Assembly: GCF_018873765.1 (NCBI RefSeq)
Contig: NC_057922.1
Coordinates: 16,815,563 to 16,879,562, forward strand
Reading direction: 5' to 3'
From: Telopea speciosissima
Lineage: Eukaryota > Streptophyta > Magnoliopsida > Proteales > Proteaceae
Length of the DNA: 64,000 nucleotides
Part shown: piece after piece, positions 34,618 through 46,534 of the stretch
How the letters are laid out: each line of letters starts with the position of its first letter
How positions within the stretch are numbered: position 1 is the stretch's first letter
The notes under the pieces: model-generated
What the model was told of the DNA's origin: nothing
What the model saw: only the letters and a program-made list of their open reading frames with translations
The model's database searches: none
Made by a program: the position numbers and the translations under genes

Positions 34618-37600
34618 GGGGCGGTGTTGGGGACTCATATGGCTTGCATAACCCAGACTAGATATAATACATCAACAGGAATCAGGTGATCTAACCAGCA
34701 AGGATGAAGGTTTCATCCATCCACAGTCATCATAGCTTTAGGTATTTAAAGTAGGAAAGTTTTGTGAAACATACTTCCTCGATATATGCTGTTGCTGTTT
34801 GCTCTCCGCTCCTCAATGTGTATTTGTCTCCCACCAAGCTGTATTGGAGATGCCTACAGAGAAACCAGGCCAAATAAGTCTTATATTATGTACAAAATTC
34901 ACCCATGAAATATAAAACTAGGAGATTTCAGTGGTTAACTCCAGAATAAATAATTATGACAGATAAGTCATATTCCTTGCTCTTGGCAAAGCAAGAAAGC
35001 AAACAAAAAGCTCAACTCAACCAATGTATAAACAATGAATTGAAAAACTGTGGCCAAGACAGAACTTAATGGTATCATCAGAAAAGTAAAAGCTTTTTTC
35101 ACTTGGAAACTGATCAGTAACAGCTTCCATAGGAAAACTTTCTAACCTGAATTGCATTTTGAACACCGAAGGCATCTTCAAATTCAACAAATGCATAGCA
35201 CACACCAAATTCCTGCATGTCAATGTGAATACATCCGCACATAGAATGACATCAGCTTCATTTCTGAGGTGCAAATGAAGGAATTCAATAGAAAGATCAG
35301 CAAAGATAATGGACCTTGCGGTGTCTGATGGCCACCCCGTCAGGCCTGATTCTACCAAAGTTCTTAAACTCCTGGTCAATGTCAGAAGCAGCAATGGTAG
35401 TGGGCAAGTTCCTCACATAGACGGATCTCACTTCACCTGAGAATTCATACACCAAGAATAAAAAATGATGCGTTTCTTTCATCTAAGTTTTTATGTGCTG
35501 ACAAACAGGAAAAAAATATGAATTTATAATGGCAGTTGCAACAAGTTAGACTTTGACATTTAGAAGAATTTAATTATTGCTTTGACAAAACACCAACACA
35601 CCAGGAATTCCAGACTTTTCAACAAATTTGTTAATGAAATATAGTGAATATAAATACTCAACAAATCCCTGGAAATAGTACCTAGATATAAACATATAAA
35701 GAAAATTGCAACAATCCATATTTTTCCTACGAAGAAATGAAGATTCCAAAATATACAAAGAAAACAAAGTGTAACTTTAGTTATTTACAAGAAAAAAACA
35801 TTAAATTTTGACAAATAACAGAAAAGGACTTGTGCTGTTCCAAAATTTTATAGTAGTTGAAAGTTTTATTGAAAAGGATGGAAACATTAGACCTTGCTTG
35901 AATCCTGAAAATAGAAACTACAAAAACATCAGGTTGCCATCAATGGGCTGTAAACTAAGGGTGTTAATTGGTTCGGTTTTGATTTGGTCCAAAGTGTGAA
36001 GGCCAAAGGGTAGATACCAAAACTGAACTGTTTATTAAATGGTTCCAATATCTCAAATTGAACCAATTAATTAATGGTTCTGGTTAAACCGTTTTTAAAC
36101 GGTTTCAGTTAAATGGTTTTTCTCTGTTTCGATTTTTATTTTGTTGCTGTTTCGAGTTAACAGTTGGGGTCCAATTGGGAACGAATCTATTTTGAAGCCC
36201 AATAAAGAAATCTGATGCTACTGGGTTTGAACCACGACATTGAGGCCCAAATTGGGACTAAGAAATTAAATAATAATGATAATAATAATTTACATGGTGT
36301 AAACCACTACTGAACACCAGAAAGCATATATAAAATGTCAGGACTAACCCCCTTTTTTTATCGGTATAGTATGTACAATCGGTCCAATAGCATACCGGTT
36401 CTAATAGGATTTAATCGGTTCAAAACTGACTGTTTAAATGGTTTCACTTCTTAAAACCAAAACCGATTAATAAACGGTTTGATTCAGTTTTGGTAAATGG
36501 TTTCGGTTTGCAATTCACACCCTTACTGAAAACAGTCAAATACAAAGCGGATATAGGACAATCCATATTTTTGTCCATTTTAAATATTTGAATATAAAAT
36601 TGGATATTGAATATCTTACTAAACATAAAAAGGACCATAAAATAAAAATTCAGGCCTCTCCCAGGGGTAAGCTCATGGGACCAGTTGTTTAACACATACA
36701 TAATCACTATAAATTATATAGGCCCCATTTGGTAACCTTTTTTTGGAGTGATTCTGGTATTTTTTTGTTCTGGTGGAACACTTTGGGAGTGAAATTGCTT
36801 AAACCAATTCTGGGTTGATTTTATTGTTCTCACAGAACAAACTAATCCCAAAAGTGATTGAGATTTTTTTTTTTTTTTAAATTTTGGTGAATCACTCCAA
36901 ATCTAATTAAACCCGAACCTGACTCCCTCTTCTCTGGCCGTGAGCCTTCCTCCCTTGGATCCACCGCTGCCGTAGCTCCACCATCGCCATACCCTCTACC
37001 ACGACCATCTCCCCTAGTCTACTCCACCACACCTCCCTCACTCTCTGTGTTCTGACATGGTGGAGCTTTCAAAAACGTACATTTGTGTTCCGTTGATGAA
37101 GCTGGGGCAAGGGATCTTAATCTTCGGAGATCCCTAGTCGAACTCTATCCTCTACTACAATGTCAGATCCATTATTATTTGCTACCTCAACAGGTCTTAA
37201 TGTACAACGAAGTCCCCAACTACTCAAATAAGAACCCAACTCTACAGCAGGATCAACAAAGTATGGTCCGCATATGGTTAGATCAGCAGGGTTCTTGATT
37301 GGTAATAGCAGCAGCCTTCAAATAGCAACCGAACATTGCTTCCAACAGTGGAATCAAGCGTTTGAATGCCCTTCAAAAGATTCTTAAATTTCAGAACTAA
37401 ATACTCACTAAGATTGATGGAAAAAAGAAGAAAATAGAGGATAGAATTGGATCGAGCATCCCACTCTCTCCCGGGTCTCTCACCCACTCATAGGTATAGG
37501 CATCTCACCCTCCCCACTGCAACTCACAGCATAGCATGGTTTCAAACCAAAACTCTCCTTTTTTTTTCAATTTGTTGGCTATAGAATCCAGCCACAACCT

Positions 37601-40600
37601 TGTATTTATAAAATTGAAAATTGATTACAGCATTCTAGAACTTTGCCTAATTAAAAGCAAGGGGCGCTGTTCTCTGTGCCACAGCGCAGGCTGCGCCCAG
37701 GCACATGGGGGTGGGCACAATGACCACCCTGTCCCCCTGCACAGGCTGTCCATGTGCCTGGGCGCAGCCTGAGCTGCGGTACAGAGAACATTCTCCCTAA
37801 AAACAATTACAAAGAAAGATAAAGAATCCTAGAAAAAGGAAACTACTAATAACCTATAAATTAGAAACTAACCTCTAGCTAATAAAACCCCCCATGCAAG
37901 ATATAAAAAAACTTCCTAAATCTAGGACAAATAAAGTTGTCAAATCCTCCTCCCACTTCAATCTTGATCTCCAAGCTAGCTGGCCATGGGGCCCACACGA
38001 TCTGGTCATTATATCCTCTTATCCAGCAAGAAAATCTGGGAAATATCTCTATTAAACTCATGGGTGATAGTGTGATACTCTATCCAAATCTGGAAATATA
38101 ATCCCCATGCAATATGCCTGATTCCTTATGATATTTTCCTCAAAATTAGAAATCTTGTACCCCCTGGAATGTGCTCTGTTGAACCAACCAAGAACCAGGA
38201 CACATCAGACCAGGCTGTCTCCCACAGTGATTCTGGACTGGTTTTTTGAGCCTTATTCCTGCGGCTACCTACACCTGTGCTAGAACCTGAGAACTACATC
38301 AGGCCTCTTGAAGTTTTTATCTACGGTGAACATGCTTATCCGTCCACCGTCGTTCGCTTCTTCCCTAATGGCGAGTGAATTGCTTTCCGATTAGATCGAC
38401 AATTTGCAATGGTCACCTAATGGCCAGAGGATCATAGCTTCAGGTGACGACAAGGGCAAATCATTCGTCCAGGCTTTCATATGGGCTTCATATTCACTCT
38501 CTATTCCAATTTATCTGGTTCTATTTGAAGTGATTGTAGGCTCGAATGGAGATATTTTTATTCCAAAGATTTCCCATCAATTATAGTTGCATTAAAAAAT
38601 TGGAATATTGAGTGACATCAATCTTTCTTGTTGTTGGTTAGTATAACTAATAAAATCTCCATTGGAGGCTAGATAGATTTTATTACCTGCAATGATCTGA
38701 TTACCTGCAATGCGGAGGAGTCGAATTCTAAAGAACTGCAGCTCTTCGCTTGGTTACTGCGAAATGGGTCAGTACTCAACCCTTATTACCTCAGCAGACT
38801 TGTCTCTGCCTACACAAACTCATCATCTCTGTTCGTGGGAGAGCAAGCTCACTCTGCAACTATCAAGCTCGGCTTTGATTCTAACATATTCATCCACTGC
38901 CTTCGTAAATATGTATGGTAAGAACAACAGAATTTCGTTGGCCCAACAGACATTCGATGAAATGCTTGAGAGAGATGTGGTCTCTTGGAAGGAGGGTTGG
39001 AAGAGTAGGGAAAGAGGGAGGTCTGGTTTAGGGAGTTGACAGGGGAAAAGTATAGAGACAACTTCATGTTACCAAACACTATTCTACCCGACAGAATCAC
39101 TCCTTCAGAACTGAATCACAAAAAATCAATTCTAACTCGGAATCAATCTGAGAGAACAGAAACGTTACAACATGGGGCCATAGTTTCTACATAATATTAC
39201 CTAAGTTCTCCAAATTAAACAAATCGGATACACTTCAAATCCTATTTATGATTTTATAGTATAGGTAAGGGAAGGTTATAAGTTAAACATGCTCCACCAG
39301 CGCAAACTTCCTAAAACAACTGAATAAACAATAACAATTTAGTCATATGCACTGCAGTTCATCAAGGACTTCTTAATGATATTTTATACACTCAAAATAA
39401 TGTCCCAAAACTTTGAACAAATGATTGGAGTTGGAGCAGGAGCAAGAGCAGGAAAGCTAACCTTCTTCTATGGCAGTCACTTCATCTGTTGCTTCTGCAC
39501 CAGACTTTTCAGGAACATTTGTTGATGAAGGGTAGGACTGTGAATAATTCAGGTGTCCTGCAGGATTCCATTCTAAAGTAGGTGTCGTGCCTTTGTTTAA
39601 AGATGGCGGAGGAGCCACTGATGAAACAGATTGCCCTTTTGCAACCCGTAACTTCCAAGTACAAATAAAACATTGAAAGGAGGACAGAATAATATTAGTA
39701 TTTTCAAATATAGAGGCACACAAACACACACACACACAACTTGCAACAGGAGCAGCAATTAGCCGAGTGGAGCATACAATAGAGGCATAAGTCTTCTTCA
39801 GAGGCTTTCCAACAGGTTCCTCAATTGGGACAGGAAAATCTCGGACAGAGTTCATTGCACTTCGAAATGAACCTGTCATCCCTTCCAGTGCAGTTTCATC
39901 CACTATGTATTCTGCTTCAGAGACTTGCTGCAGCTGAACTTCTGGAGGACTGTACTTGTCAACTGGATCACTTTCTTCCAAATGAACTGCTGCCACGAAA
40001 TTTGCAGCCTGAATTTCTTCCCTGAGCAAATAGTCTGAAGCTGCCAATACCATTGTTTTAACCATTGTCAATATTTTTTAATTCAAACACAATTTCCGAT
40101 TATTCTTCAGTAACAGTACAGTAAACTAAACTGATCCTCCAGCTTTTAAAGGAATTATTAATACATGTTACTTTAAACTTTTAGGATTACTAGCGAATTT
40201 CTTAGTTTACATTTTAAATTTTAATTAGGCACTAAAATCAGATTCCACTGCAATATATGACCATTCTTTGAGAATGGCAGAGTAACAGACCTTATGGCCA
40301 CTCCTTCAAATAACACATACTCTTATTCATGCTTAAATCCAAATGGTAGCCCTTATTCAGTGAATGGTCATCATCATCTAAGCCTAGTCTCATCTTTTTG
40401 GGTTCAATACATGATCTTATAATTATATATATATTGTTATATATACTAGTGATTAGTCCTATGAAATTCACAATACCTGGCTCCAGAATAGGACTAGATG
40501 CATTTAGTTTAGAATCAAAATTGTTCTGAGCCAGCATAGCTGTCGGGTGCTGGTGAATCTGTTCCTCGTCAAGGAAGAGAAAGATATCATTGAGAACAAA

Positions 40601-43600
40601 GAAGCCTTTCTCCTGAGGAGCAAGGAAAAAGGTCTGTACAAATTTCCTCCCACCACTGAAATCCTTGGTTCGCACACAACCTGAAACCTTAACGAGAACT
40701 CCTCCCTCCCATGAGTTCAGAGAATGTACTGTTTTGACCTCAATTTCAGTAAAATTGAGTGACATGATAAGCGTATGGATTTGCTGCAAGGAGAGAATGG
40801 CAGGACACTGTTAGTTGTATACAAGATACAAAAAAAATTGAGCAAACTACAGTTGAATGGCAAGGTGGAGAACAATGGGCTTTTTGGAGAAAGCAATTTT
40901 CTGATTGGGTTGGGGGTTGGGGAGCAAGGCGCCTACAGGTGAAGATAATTATTAGAAAATATAAGTGAAAATATGCAGAAAAGATCAAAGCAAAAGTAAT
41001 CCATTAGCTGCAAGGAGAGAATGGCAGGACACTGTTAGTTGTATACAAGGTACAAAAAAAATGAGCAAACTACAGTTGAATGGCAAGCTGGAGAACAATG
41101 GGCTTTTTGGAGACAGCAATTTTCTGATTGGGTTGGGGGTTGAGGAGCAAGGCGCCTACAGCAGAAGATAATTATTAGAAAATATAAGCGAAAGTATGCA
41201 GAAAAGATCAAAGCAAAAGTAATATTAATACAGAAAAACAAGATTCTTAGACAGAGCATCTCCAGTGACACTTGAAACTACTAAAAGAGGGGAACATTTT
41301 TTTGGGAAGGGGGAGGAGGCACACAAGGTAAGAATAAGTTGCAACAGAATTTTTTTTGGGGAAGGGGGGGCGCACATGCTTACCGCTACAGGTGGCAAAC
41401 TCGCTTTGGGTAAAAACGTATTAGTAGCCTATATGCCATGGGAAGGCTACAATTTTGAAAACGCGGTACTCATTAGCAAGCTTTTGGTATATGGAGATAT
41501 TTATACTTCTTTTCACATACGGAAATATGAAATTTAGACATGTGACAAGCCAAGGTCCGTAAAGCATCGCTAATGAAATACCGTATTTAGAAGCCCATTT
41601 ACTTAGAAATTTAGACAGAAATGGAATTGTGATATTGGGATCTTAGGTAGAAACAAGTTATATATTAGTAGGTAAATTAACGCCTCAGATGACGAAAGAA
41701 TTATCGTATGCCTTGGAAGAAGGATTATAATGAGCCATACTAGGCATTCAAGTATCCACTTCAAAGAAAACTTGTCTAAAATTACCTATCGGTGGAAGGG
41801 GTTGAGTTATTGACGTGAGATAGATCCCGCAAAAGGGTTTCCAATTATATTCCAGAAACAATTCGTGTAAATATTTCACAAAAACGTGAAATCAAAGTAG
41901 GTGATAAAGTAGCTAGAAGGCGTAGGAATAAGGGTATCATTCCCAAAATTTTGCCTAGACTCTATGCCGCCTTCTTTGCAAGATGGAAGATCTGTTGATA
42001 TGGTCTTCAACCAATAGGAGTCCCTTCGCGAATGAATGTAGGACAGATATTTGAATGCTCACTGGGTTAGTGGGGGGATCTGCTAGACAGACATTATGGA
42101 ATAGCACCTTTTCACTCTCGGTTATGTGAAAACTTCAACTGGGTTTGAACCCTGAAAACTTGAGCTAACCTTTGGATGATGCTCGAATACTTGCTAGTGT
42201 GTAAAATATACGATGCTTAAGAGGGTACAAGAAGAAAAAAAGTAATGGCTTGATGATGACAACATAATCTAATGATGGTTTAATTTAATTAGGAACATTT
42301 GTGCGGTGTAAAAAGGATCATCCCCAATCCTCGTTAGAAAGGTCCGGTTCGAGGTTAACCCATAACACACCCCCATTGTCTCCTAAAGCAATCCTGTTTG
42401 GTTCCCCAAAGCCCAACATAAGTACCAGTGACAAACCATCCCTTACCCTGGAGCAATTTTTTTTTTTTTTTTTTTTGGGGGGGGGTGGGGGTGGGGAAGG
42501 GGAGGGGGCACATGCTTCTACTCTAGTCATTCAAGTTGTTCTCTGATGTTTTAAATTTCCTTTTTGGTAAATCATGTAATCTTGAGTAATTATTAATGGT
42601 CCAACTGGTCTATACTTCAAATTTGTATCATTTGCTTGATTCTTCATGACGGAATTGCAAATTTAAAAGCCAAATGTTTGTAAGGATAGTGGCTGTTATC
42701 TAAATTGAGAAGAAAGAAACACTAGAATTATGAATTCTACAATGCACTATCTGAATTTCCCCAAAAAAAAACATAGGATGAATAGAATTTTAAAACAGTC
42801 CAAATTTCTATCAAGACCCAAGCTGTTTAGCGGTTATGCCTGATTCAAAAAATCATTTCCTCAATTTCCCTTCCAAGAAAATGGTACGTTAACCTGAAGA
42901 CCCAAAAAGAGAAGAATATCCCAAGCAAGATGGGAGAGAGTAGCATAAGGAACTGGACACACACAATCTTGAAATTGAATAAAAACAAGGTATATGAACA
43001 GGCAAATATCAATGAGGTAACAAAACCATGATAAATTTCCACTAAAATCATTTTAGAAAGTTAATACCAACTAATCTGAAATTCTGATGAAACATATGGG
43101 ACTATGTGATAGAGAATATCACTATGATATTGCCAGAGAAAACTAAAGTAGCAGAACAATAGGGGGGGGGGGGGGGGAGAAGCATAAGTTTTTTGCCAAA
43201 TACATTTTTCAATGTAAATCACCAGGGTGGGAATCAAACAGAAGATCCATATACGACGAGATGAGAAACCAGCTTATGAACCACAAAATCCAAGTGCCAT
43301 GCATCAGCATTAAAAAAATTATATAGAATGTATTCAAGCGGATATTACAGTTTTCCAATAAACACAAGAGCTCAATCCCACTTTTAATGATTAACTAATT
43401 CATGCCTTTTCAAATACTTACAAAAATATAATAAAAATCAATTTTTAAACGTAGAAAGAAAGAAAAAAAAAAGGTACAAATGTAACAAACATTACCAGCA
43501 TTGATGTTGCCAACTCGCTAGTATTCCCATCAACATGAAGCACTGAACTTGTATCCGTATAGAACTGATGAGCAAAATCCGGCGATTGTTTAAGAAGCTG

Positions 43601-43759
43601 ATAATACTGGCCAACGAAGTAAGATCCAACCTGAAACACCAAAACGAGAAAGAGTGTAAGACAAATAGCGGGACCGAGACATAAACACTAGTAGAGAAGC
43701 AAATTTCGTGGGTTCACCTCAACAGCACTGACAGGGGTGTGAAGCAGAGTCGACATCAT
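33440..43759 (-). CDS. G3BP-like NTF2-RRM-RGG RNA-binding protein, nine exons
   Basis: Exons from the start: 43718-43759, 43496-43630, 40477-40783, 39778-40040, 39462-39651, 35315-35436, 35147-35212, 34775-34853 and 33440-33663. All junctions are GT-AG and phases agree, giving 1428 bp and 475 aa. Residues 14-130 are an NTF2-like dimer domain ([20 protein letters not shown], then [20 protein letters not shown]). A low-complexity linker ends in KKTYASILRVAKG. Residues 316-390 are an RRM with RNP2 VYVRNLP and RNP1 [10 protein letters not shown]. The C-terminus is Arg/Gly-rich ([14 protein letters not shown]). This is the domain order of the plant Ras-GAP SH3-binding protein family, cytosolic RNA-binding proteins tied to stress granules. 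The gene is swollen to 10.3 kb by transposons, mainly in introns 2 and 5. The reading frame looks intact. Confidence 0.93.
34586..34614. repeat. TA microsatellite in a G3BP-like intron
   Basis: About 14 TA units lie in intron 8 of the G3BP-like gene. A 14-18 base G-run lies further on at 34117-34131 in the same intron. Confidence 0.9.
35956..36525. mobile_element. hAT-type MITE in intron 5 of the G3BP-like gene
   Basis: A 570-bp element with ends TAAGGGTGTTAATTGG and CAATTCACACCCTTA, inverted repeats of each other. The flanks CTGTAAAC (35948-35955) and CTGAAAAC (36526-36533) match at 7 of 8 bases, the hAT target size. The interior is full of repeated AACGGTTT/AAACCG words, like the subterminal motifs of Ac-type elements. 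It has no coding capacity. Confidence 0.8.
37057..38500 (+). pseudogene. Captured AIP1 (actin-interacting protein 1) fragment
   Basis: The first exon of an AIP1-like WD40 protein is recognisable at 37057-37193: an ATG followed by [11 protein letters not shown], then [10 protein letters not shown] and [19 protein letters not shown]. It ends at a GT. The next exon starts after an AG at 38303 with [20 protein letters not shown], joined in the right phase (AG|G). It is followed by [20 protein letters not shown], then KSFVQAFIW, a part that in AIP1 lies some 30 residues further on. Retained introns show capture of genomic DNA. Stops and the loss of nearly all WD40 blades make it non-functional. 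AIP1 normally helps ADF/cofilin take apart actin filaments. Confidence 0.8.
37661..37798. mobile_element. hAT-like MITE nested in the AIP1 fragment
   Basis: A 138-bp strong palindrome. GCTGTTCTCTGTGCCACAGC pairs with GCTGCGGTACAGAGAACATT, and GGCTGCGCCCAGGCACATGG pairs with CCATGTGCCTGGGCGCAGCC. The flanks AAAAGCAA (37653-37660) and AAAAACAA (37799-37806) match at 7 of 8 bases. It sits in what was the first AIP1 intron, so it is either younger than the capture or came with it. Confidence 0.75.
38710..38995 (+). pseudogene. Captured PPR gene fragment
   Basis: Frames here give phrases of a plant pentatricopeptide repeat protein: [20 protein letters not shown] early, [20 protein letters not shown] next, then [12 protein letters not shown]. 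This matches the usual motif pair ALVNMYGKCG...ARQVFDEMPERDVVSWN. The first half shifts frame and only about two repeats remain. It lies within the same TIR element as the AIP1 fragment. Confidence 0.75.
40783..41223. repeat. 224-bp tandem duplication that copies a splice acceptor
   Basis: Two copies (40783-41000 and 41007-41223) about 95 percent alike by eye, offset by 224 bases. The first copy's edge is the intron 2 acceptor of the G3BP-like gene (CTCCTTGCAG on the minus strand). The second copy carries the same CTCCTTGCAG, placing a decoy acceptor 224 nt upstream of the true one. Confidence 0.85.
41382..42111 (+). pseudogene. rpoB: Nuclear copy of plastid rpoB (NUPT fragment)
   Basis: About 730 bp follow the C-terminal half of the plastid RNA polymerase beta subunit. 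Recognisable phrases in order are [89 protein letters not shown] and [15 protein letters not shown]. Stops and small shifts are many, so it is an old transfer with no coding value. It lies in intron 2 of the G3BP-like gene, antisense to it. A/G-rich homopolymer stretches flank it on both sides (41285-41380 and 42458-42530). Confidence 0.9.
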
Positions 43760-45600
43760 TTCTCTCTAGAGAAACATGTAGCACAAAAAATTCGTGAAAC
43801 CCTAGCAACCCCCAAGCGAAACCCTCGACGTGCAATGCTTCGGATAAACTGAAAAACCAAAAGCTACCAGATTTTTATGACCCATAAACAAAGAGAGAAA
43901 AAATTCGTTCCTTTCTCTGTATTTTTGGTTGGGTTATATATAATCAGGATAAAATGAGATGGAGCTAGAGACGACGACAAATAAATTGCATGGAAATCTA
44001 TAGAGAGAGAAGCTGAAGAACCTCTCTGTAGTCTGTACTCTGTACTAGAGAAGAGATCAGATTTGAGAAAATCTTTGTTTTTTCCCTCTCAAACGCAGTC
44101 TTCTCCACTGGTTTTTTTTAGGTTGTTTCGGGCCTTTTGGAGTCCCTTGTGCTATCGTCGCATTCGTCTAAAACCGGGAGCAACTTATTAAGAAACACTG
44201 TAGGGTTTATTGATTTCCGTTCGTTAGATTTTGAATGTTGTTTGTGGATCTAGAGATTCTGTAGGATTGTTCTTTGATGGTGTGTGACCGAAGTAGTATT
44301 ATGCTAATCTTAGTTGGACCAGTCTTGTTTTCAAGCCACAAACAAACCGCTTGGTCTTATTAGGTGGTCGAACCATTTTACATGCTCAAATTGAGAAATT
44401 GATGATTAGCCATAAAGTTAAAAATTGAATAGGTGGGCCATCTTCTAGTTCTTGTATCAATTGGATGTCAACCTCTAGATCTATTAATTGATAAGTTGAG
44501 TCATCTTCCACAAGTCATCTTTTGACCATTTTATCCTTTGTTTATTTCATGTCATCGATACCAATATGGTATTGGCATGATCGCCTATATCAGACGATAC
44601 GATATCGATATTTCAAATCATGAGAGTAGATAAGAAAATCTTCATTTTCAATAGTAGAAGGTAGAGGAATCCACGATTACGCATGTAACATGGTCCTGCA
44701 GAAAGTTAAAAGTTTAGACCGGGTGGTTGGGCCGACCATAAAATCCAGTGGCCGGGAAAAAAAGGGGTTATAGAAAGCAGCGTAAGATAGCATTGACTTA
44801 AGGGAACACGTGGTTTCCTTTCCTAGGTTGGGCAATTCCTTTGGATTCCATCCAAAAGTTTGATAATGATTGGATTGTAAAGAAAAAGTGTTAGAAGACG
44901 GAAAAGGAAGAAGAAAAACAGAAAGAGAAGGCGGCGCTTTTTTTAACAAACCATAGGTTTAGTTTTTTTAAGCCATATGTTTAAATAATAAATTAAGTAA
45001 AAAAAAATGAATTAAATTAAGTGGATTGTGTTTCTTTGACTTTCCGTACGGTTTGAATTTGAAAACGTAAGCAAAGAATAGGATGGGTGTTTGACTTTGA
45101 AATTTTAATTAATCAAGAGATCTCTATTTGGTCGCATAGTACCTATACCAGCGTCTAGGCTAATGGAAGAACAACCCCTTGATATTCACCCAAGGGCAAG
45201 GGCATCAATTTATAGTAATCTGTGAGAGGGCGTTGGGGTGGCCACCAAGTAGGAATCTTTTTTCCAAATTTAATATACAACATCAACTTTCTATCTAGTT
45301 AAAGTGAAAAGATTCTCTGAATAACCGGAATAAGGTACACTAGCACTTCTATCTCTATCTCTCTCATTTTTATATGAAATGACATTGCTGTCCTCCAATT
45401 TACAATATTGTTTGGTAGCACTTCATTGGTGTGCTCATCTATGCTTGTTCAAAGAACCCTCTCCCTCATTTAAATTATAAAGAAAAGATTAAAAAAAATA
45501 AATCTGGTGAGATAATAGTTGAAATGGGTCAAACTTTTTATTCAACTCAAGCAGACCTGTTTAACTTCGCAAACATACACAAAGATATCTATTAATGGAA
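43760..45600. other. Promoter side of the G3BP-like gene and intergenic DNA
   Basis: The 5' UTR and promoter of the G3BP-like gene lie in the first few hundred bases (GGGTTATATATAATCAGG near 43932-43950 is TATA-like on either strand). A short palindromic patch GATACGATATCGATA is at 44595-44610. Nothing else is recognised. Confidence 0.45.
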
Positions 45601-45608
45601 AAAATTTT

Positions 45609-45777
45609 GGGTAAAAGAATGCTGCCTAACTTCGTGCATCCAGACACAGTCCCCCTAAAATGACCGCCTCACCCCTTACAAAAAGAAAAATCCTCCCTAA
45701 TTGATGCCCCTCTGCATGCTCCCATTGGCTCCCGTATTAATGCAGGGCTACTCGACCAGGCAGCATTCTTATTCCCT
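45609..45777. mobile_element. hAT-like MITE with 8-bp duplication
   Basis: A 169-bp element with ends GGGTAAAAGAATGCTGCCT and AGGCAGCATTCTTATTCCCT (inverted) between perfect direct repeats AAAATTTT (45601-45608 and 45778-45785). The interior has the core CCCTAAAATGACCGCCTCAC, the inverse form of the GGTCATT core of the family. Confidence 0.8.
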
Positions 45778-45785
45778 AAAATTTT

Positions 45786-46534
45786 GTTCAAAATTGTTAC
45801 CCAAGCGCAATAAGTCTGAATACCCTCCACACTAAAGGGGGCTTTGGCATCTCCAAGTATTTCCAAACATACACATTGCTTTGGCTGACCAGTTGACTCT
45901 TCGAACTATCTGTGGAAAGTTTGCTGGGAGTACGTATTAGATTACCAATCCTTTATTCCGTTATTCTGATGTATATAATTAGTTTTTTCCACTAAACAAA
46001 AATATATATATTATTAGTCATAACTTAAAGATTCATATAGATTTAAAATTAATATATCCCAATTTCAACTTCGGCAAAAAATTTTCAGATTTGGTAAGTT
46101 TATTAAGGTGGCTCAGATATTTACCACATCATAGATTGGATGGGCCAAATTTTTGTGGACAGGTGGTCCCTACTCACATGTAAATTTAAGCCCAAACAGA
46201 GTTTAACAAGTGGGGAAAAAAAAGCTTATAAAAGATTGATGGTCATTAGAAAATAAAGTTGAGAGAGAGAAAGAGAACCATAAATGAAACTTCTAGTGAT
46301 TTTGATTGGAAAAATCTATCATGGGACTATAGTACAATCAAGCTTGCTACAAGGAAAGCTTCCAAGTTACAAACTATAAAAGTGAGGATTGCAATATACA
46401 CAAGAAGGAATGAGAGGAATCACCCAACAACCATCAATGATGTCATCTGTAAACGTAAGATATCTGATCAATTCATCAAAATTAGTCCTGAATCACCTCT
46501 CTTTTGGCCCTAAATCAATGGTTGATTTTCACAT
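45786..46534. other. 3' flank of the chloroplast RNP gene
   Basis: AT-rich DNA that probably includes the 3' UTR of the minus-strand gene ending at 46535. No separate feature is seen. Confidence 0.45.

Larger units (their letters stand above)
36721..39179. mobile_element. TIR transposon carrying AIP1 and PPR gene fragments
   Basis: A 2.46-kb region opens GGCCCCATTTGGTAACC and closes GTTACAACATGGGGCC, which are inverted repeats with a few mismatches. GGAGTGATTCTG-type words repeat near both ends. Outside both ends is ATA, a possible 3-bp target duplication that would suit a PIF/Harbinger-type element, but this is weak. No transposase is seen. Inside lie pieces of two unrelated host genes and a nested MITE. 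The whole is within intron 5 of the G3BP-like gene, opposite to its direction of transcription. The superfamily is unsettled. Confidence 0.6.

Noticed and set aside
41265-41537. An rpoB-like open frame that might be taken as a working gene.
   Set aside because: It is a short piece of a plastid gene with stops just downstream, inside an intron and antisense to the host gene.
42318-42546. Frames rich in Gly, Pro or Lys on both strands.
   Set aside because: They are made by the T-run and G-run at 42458-42490.
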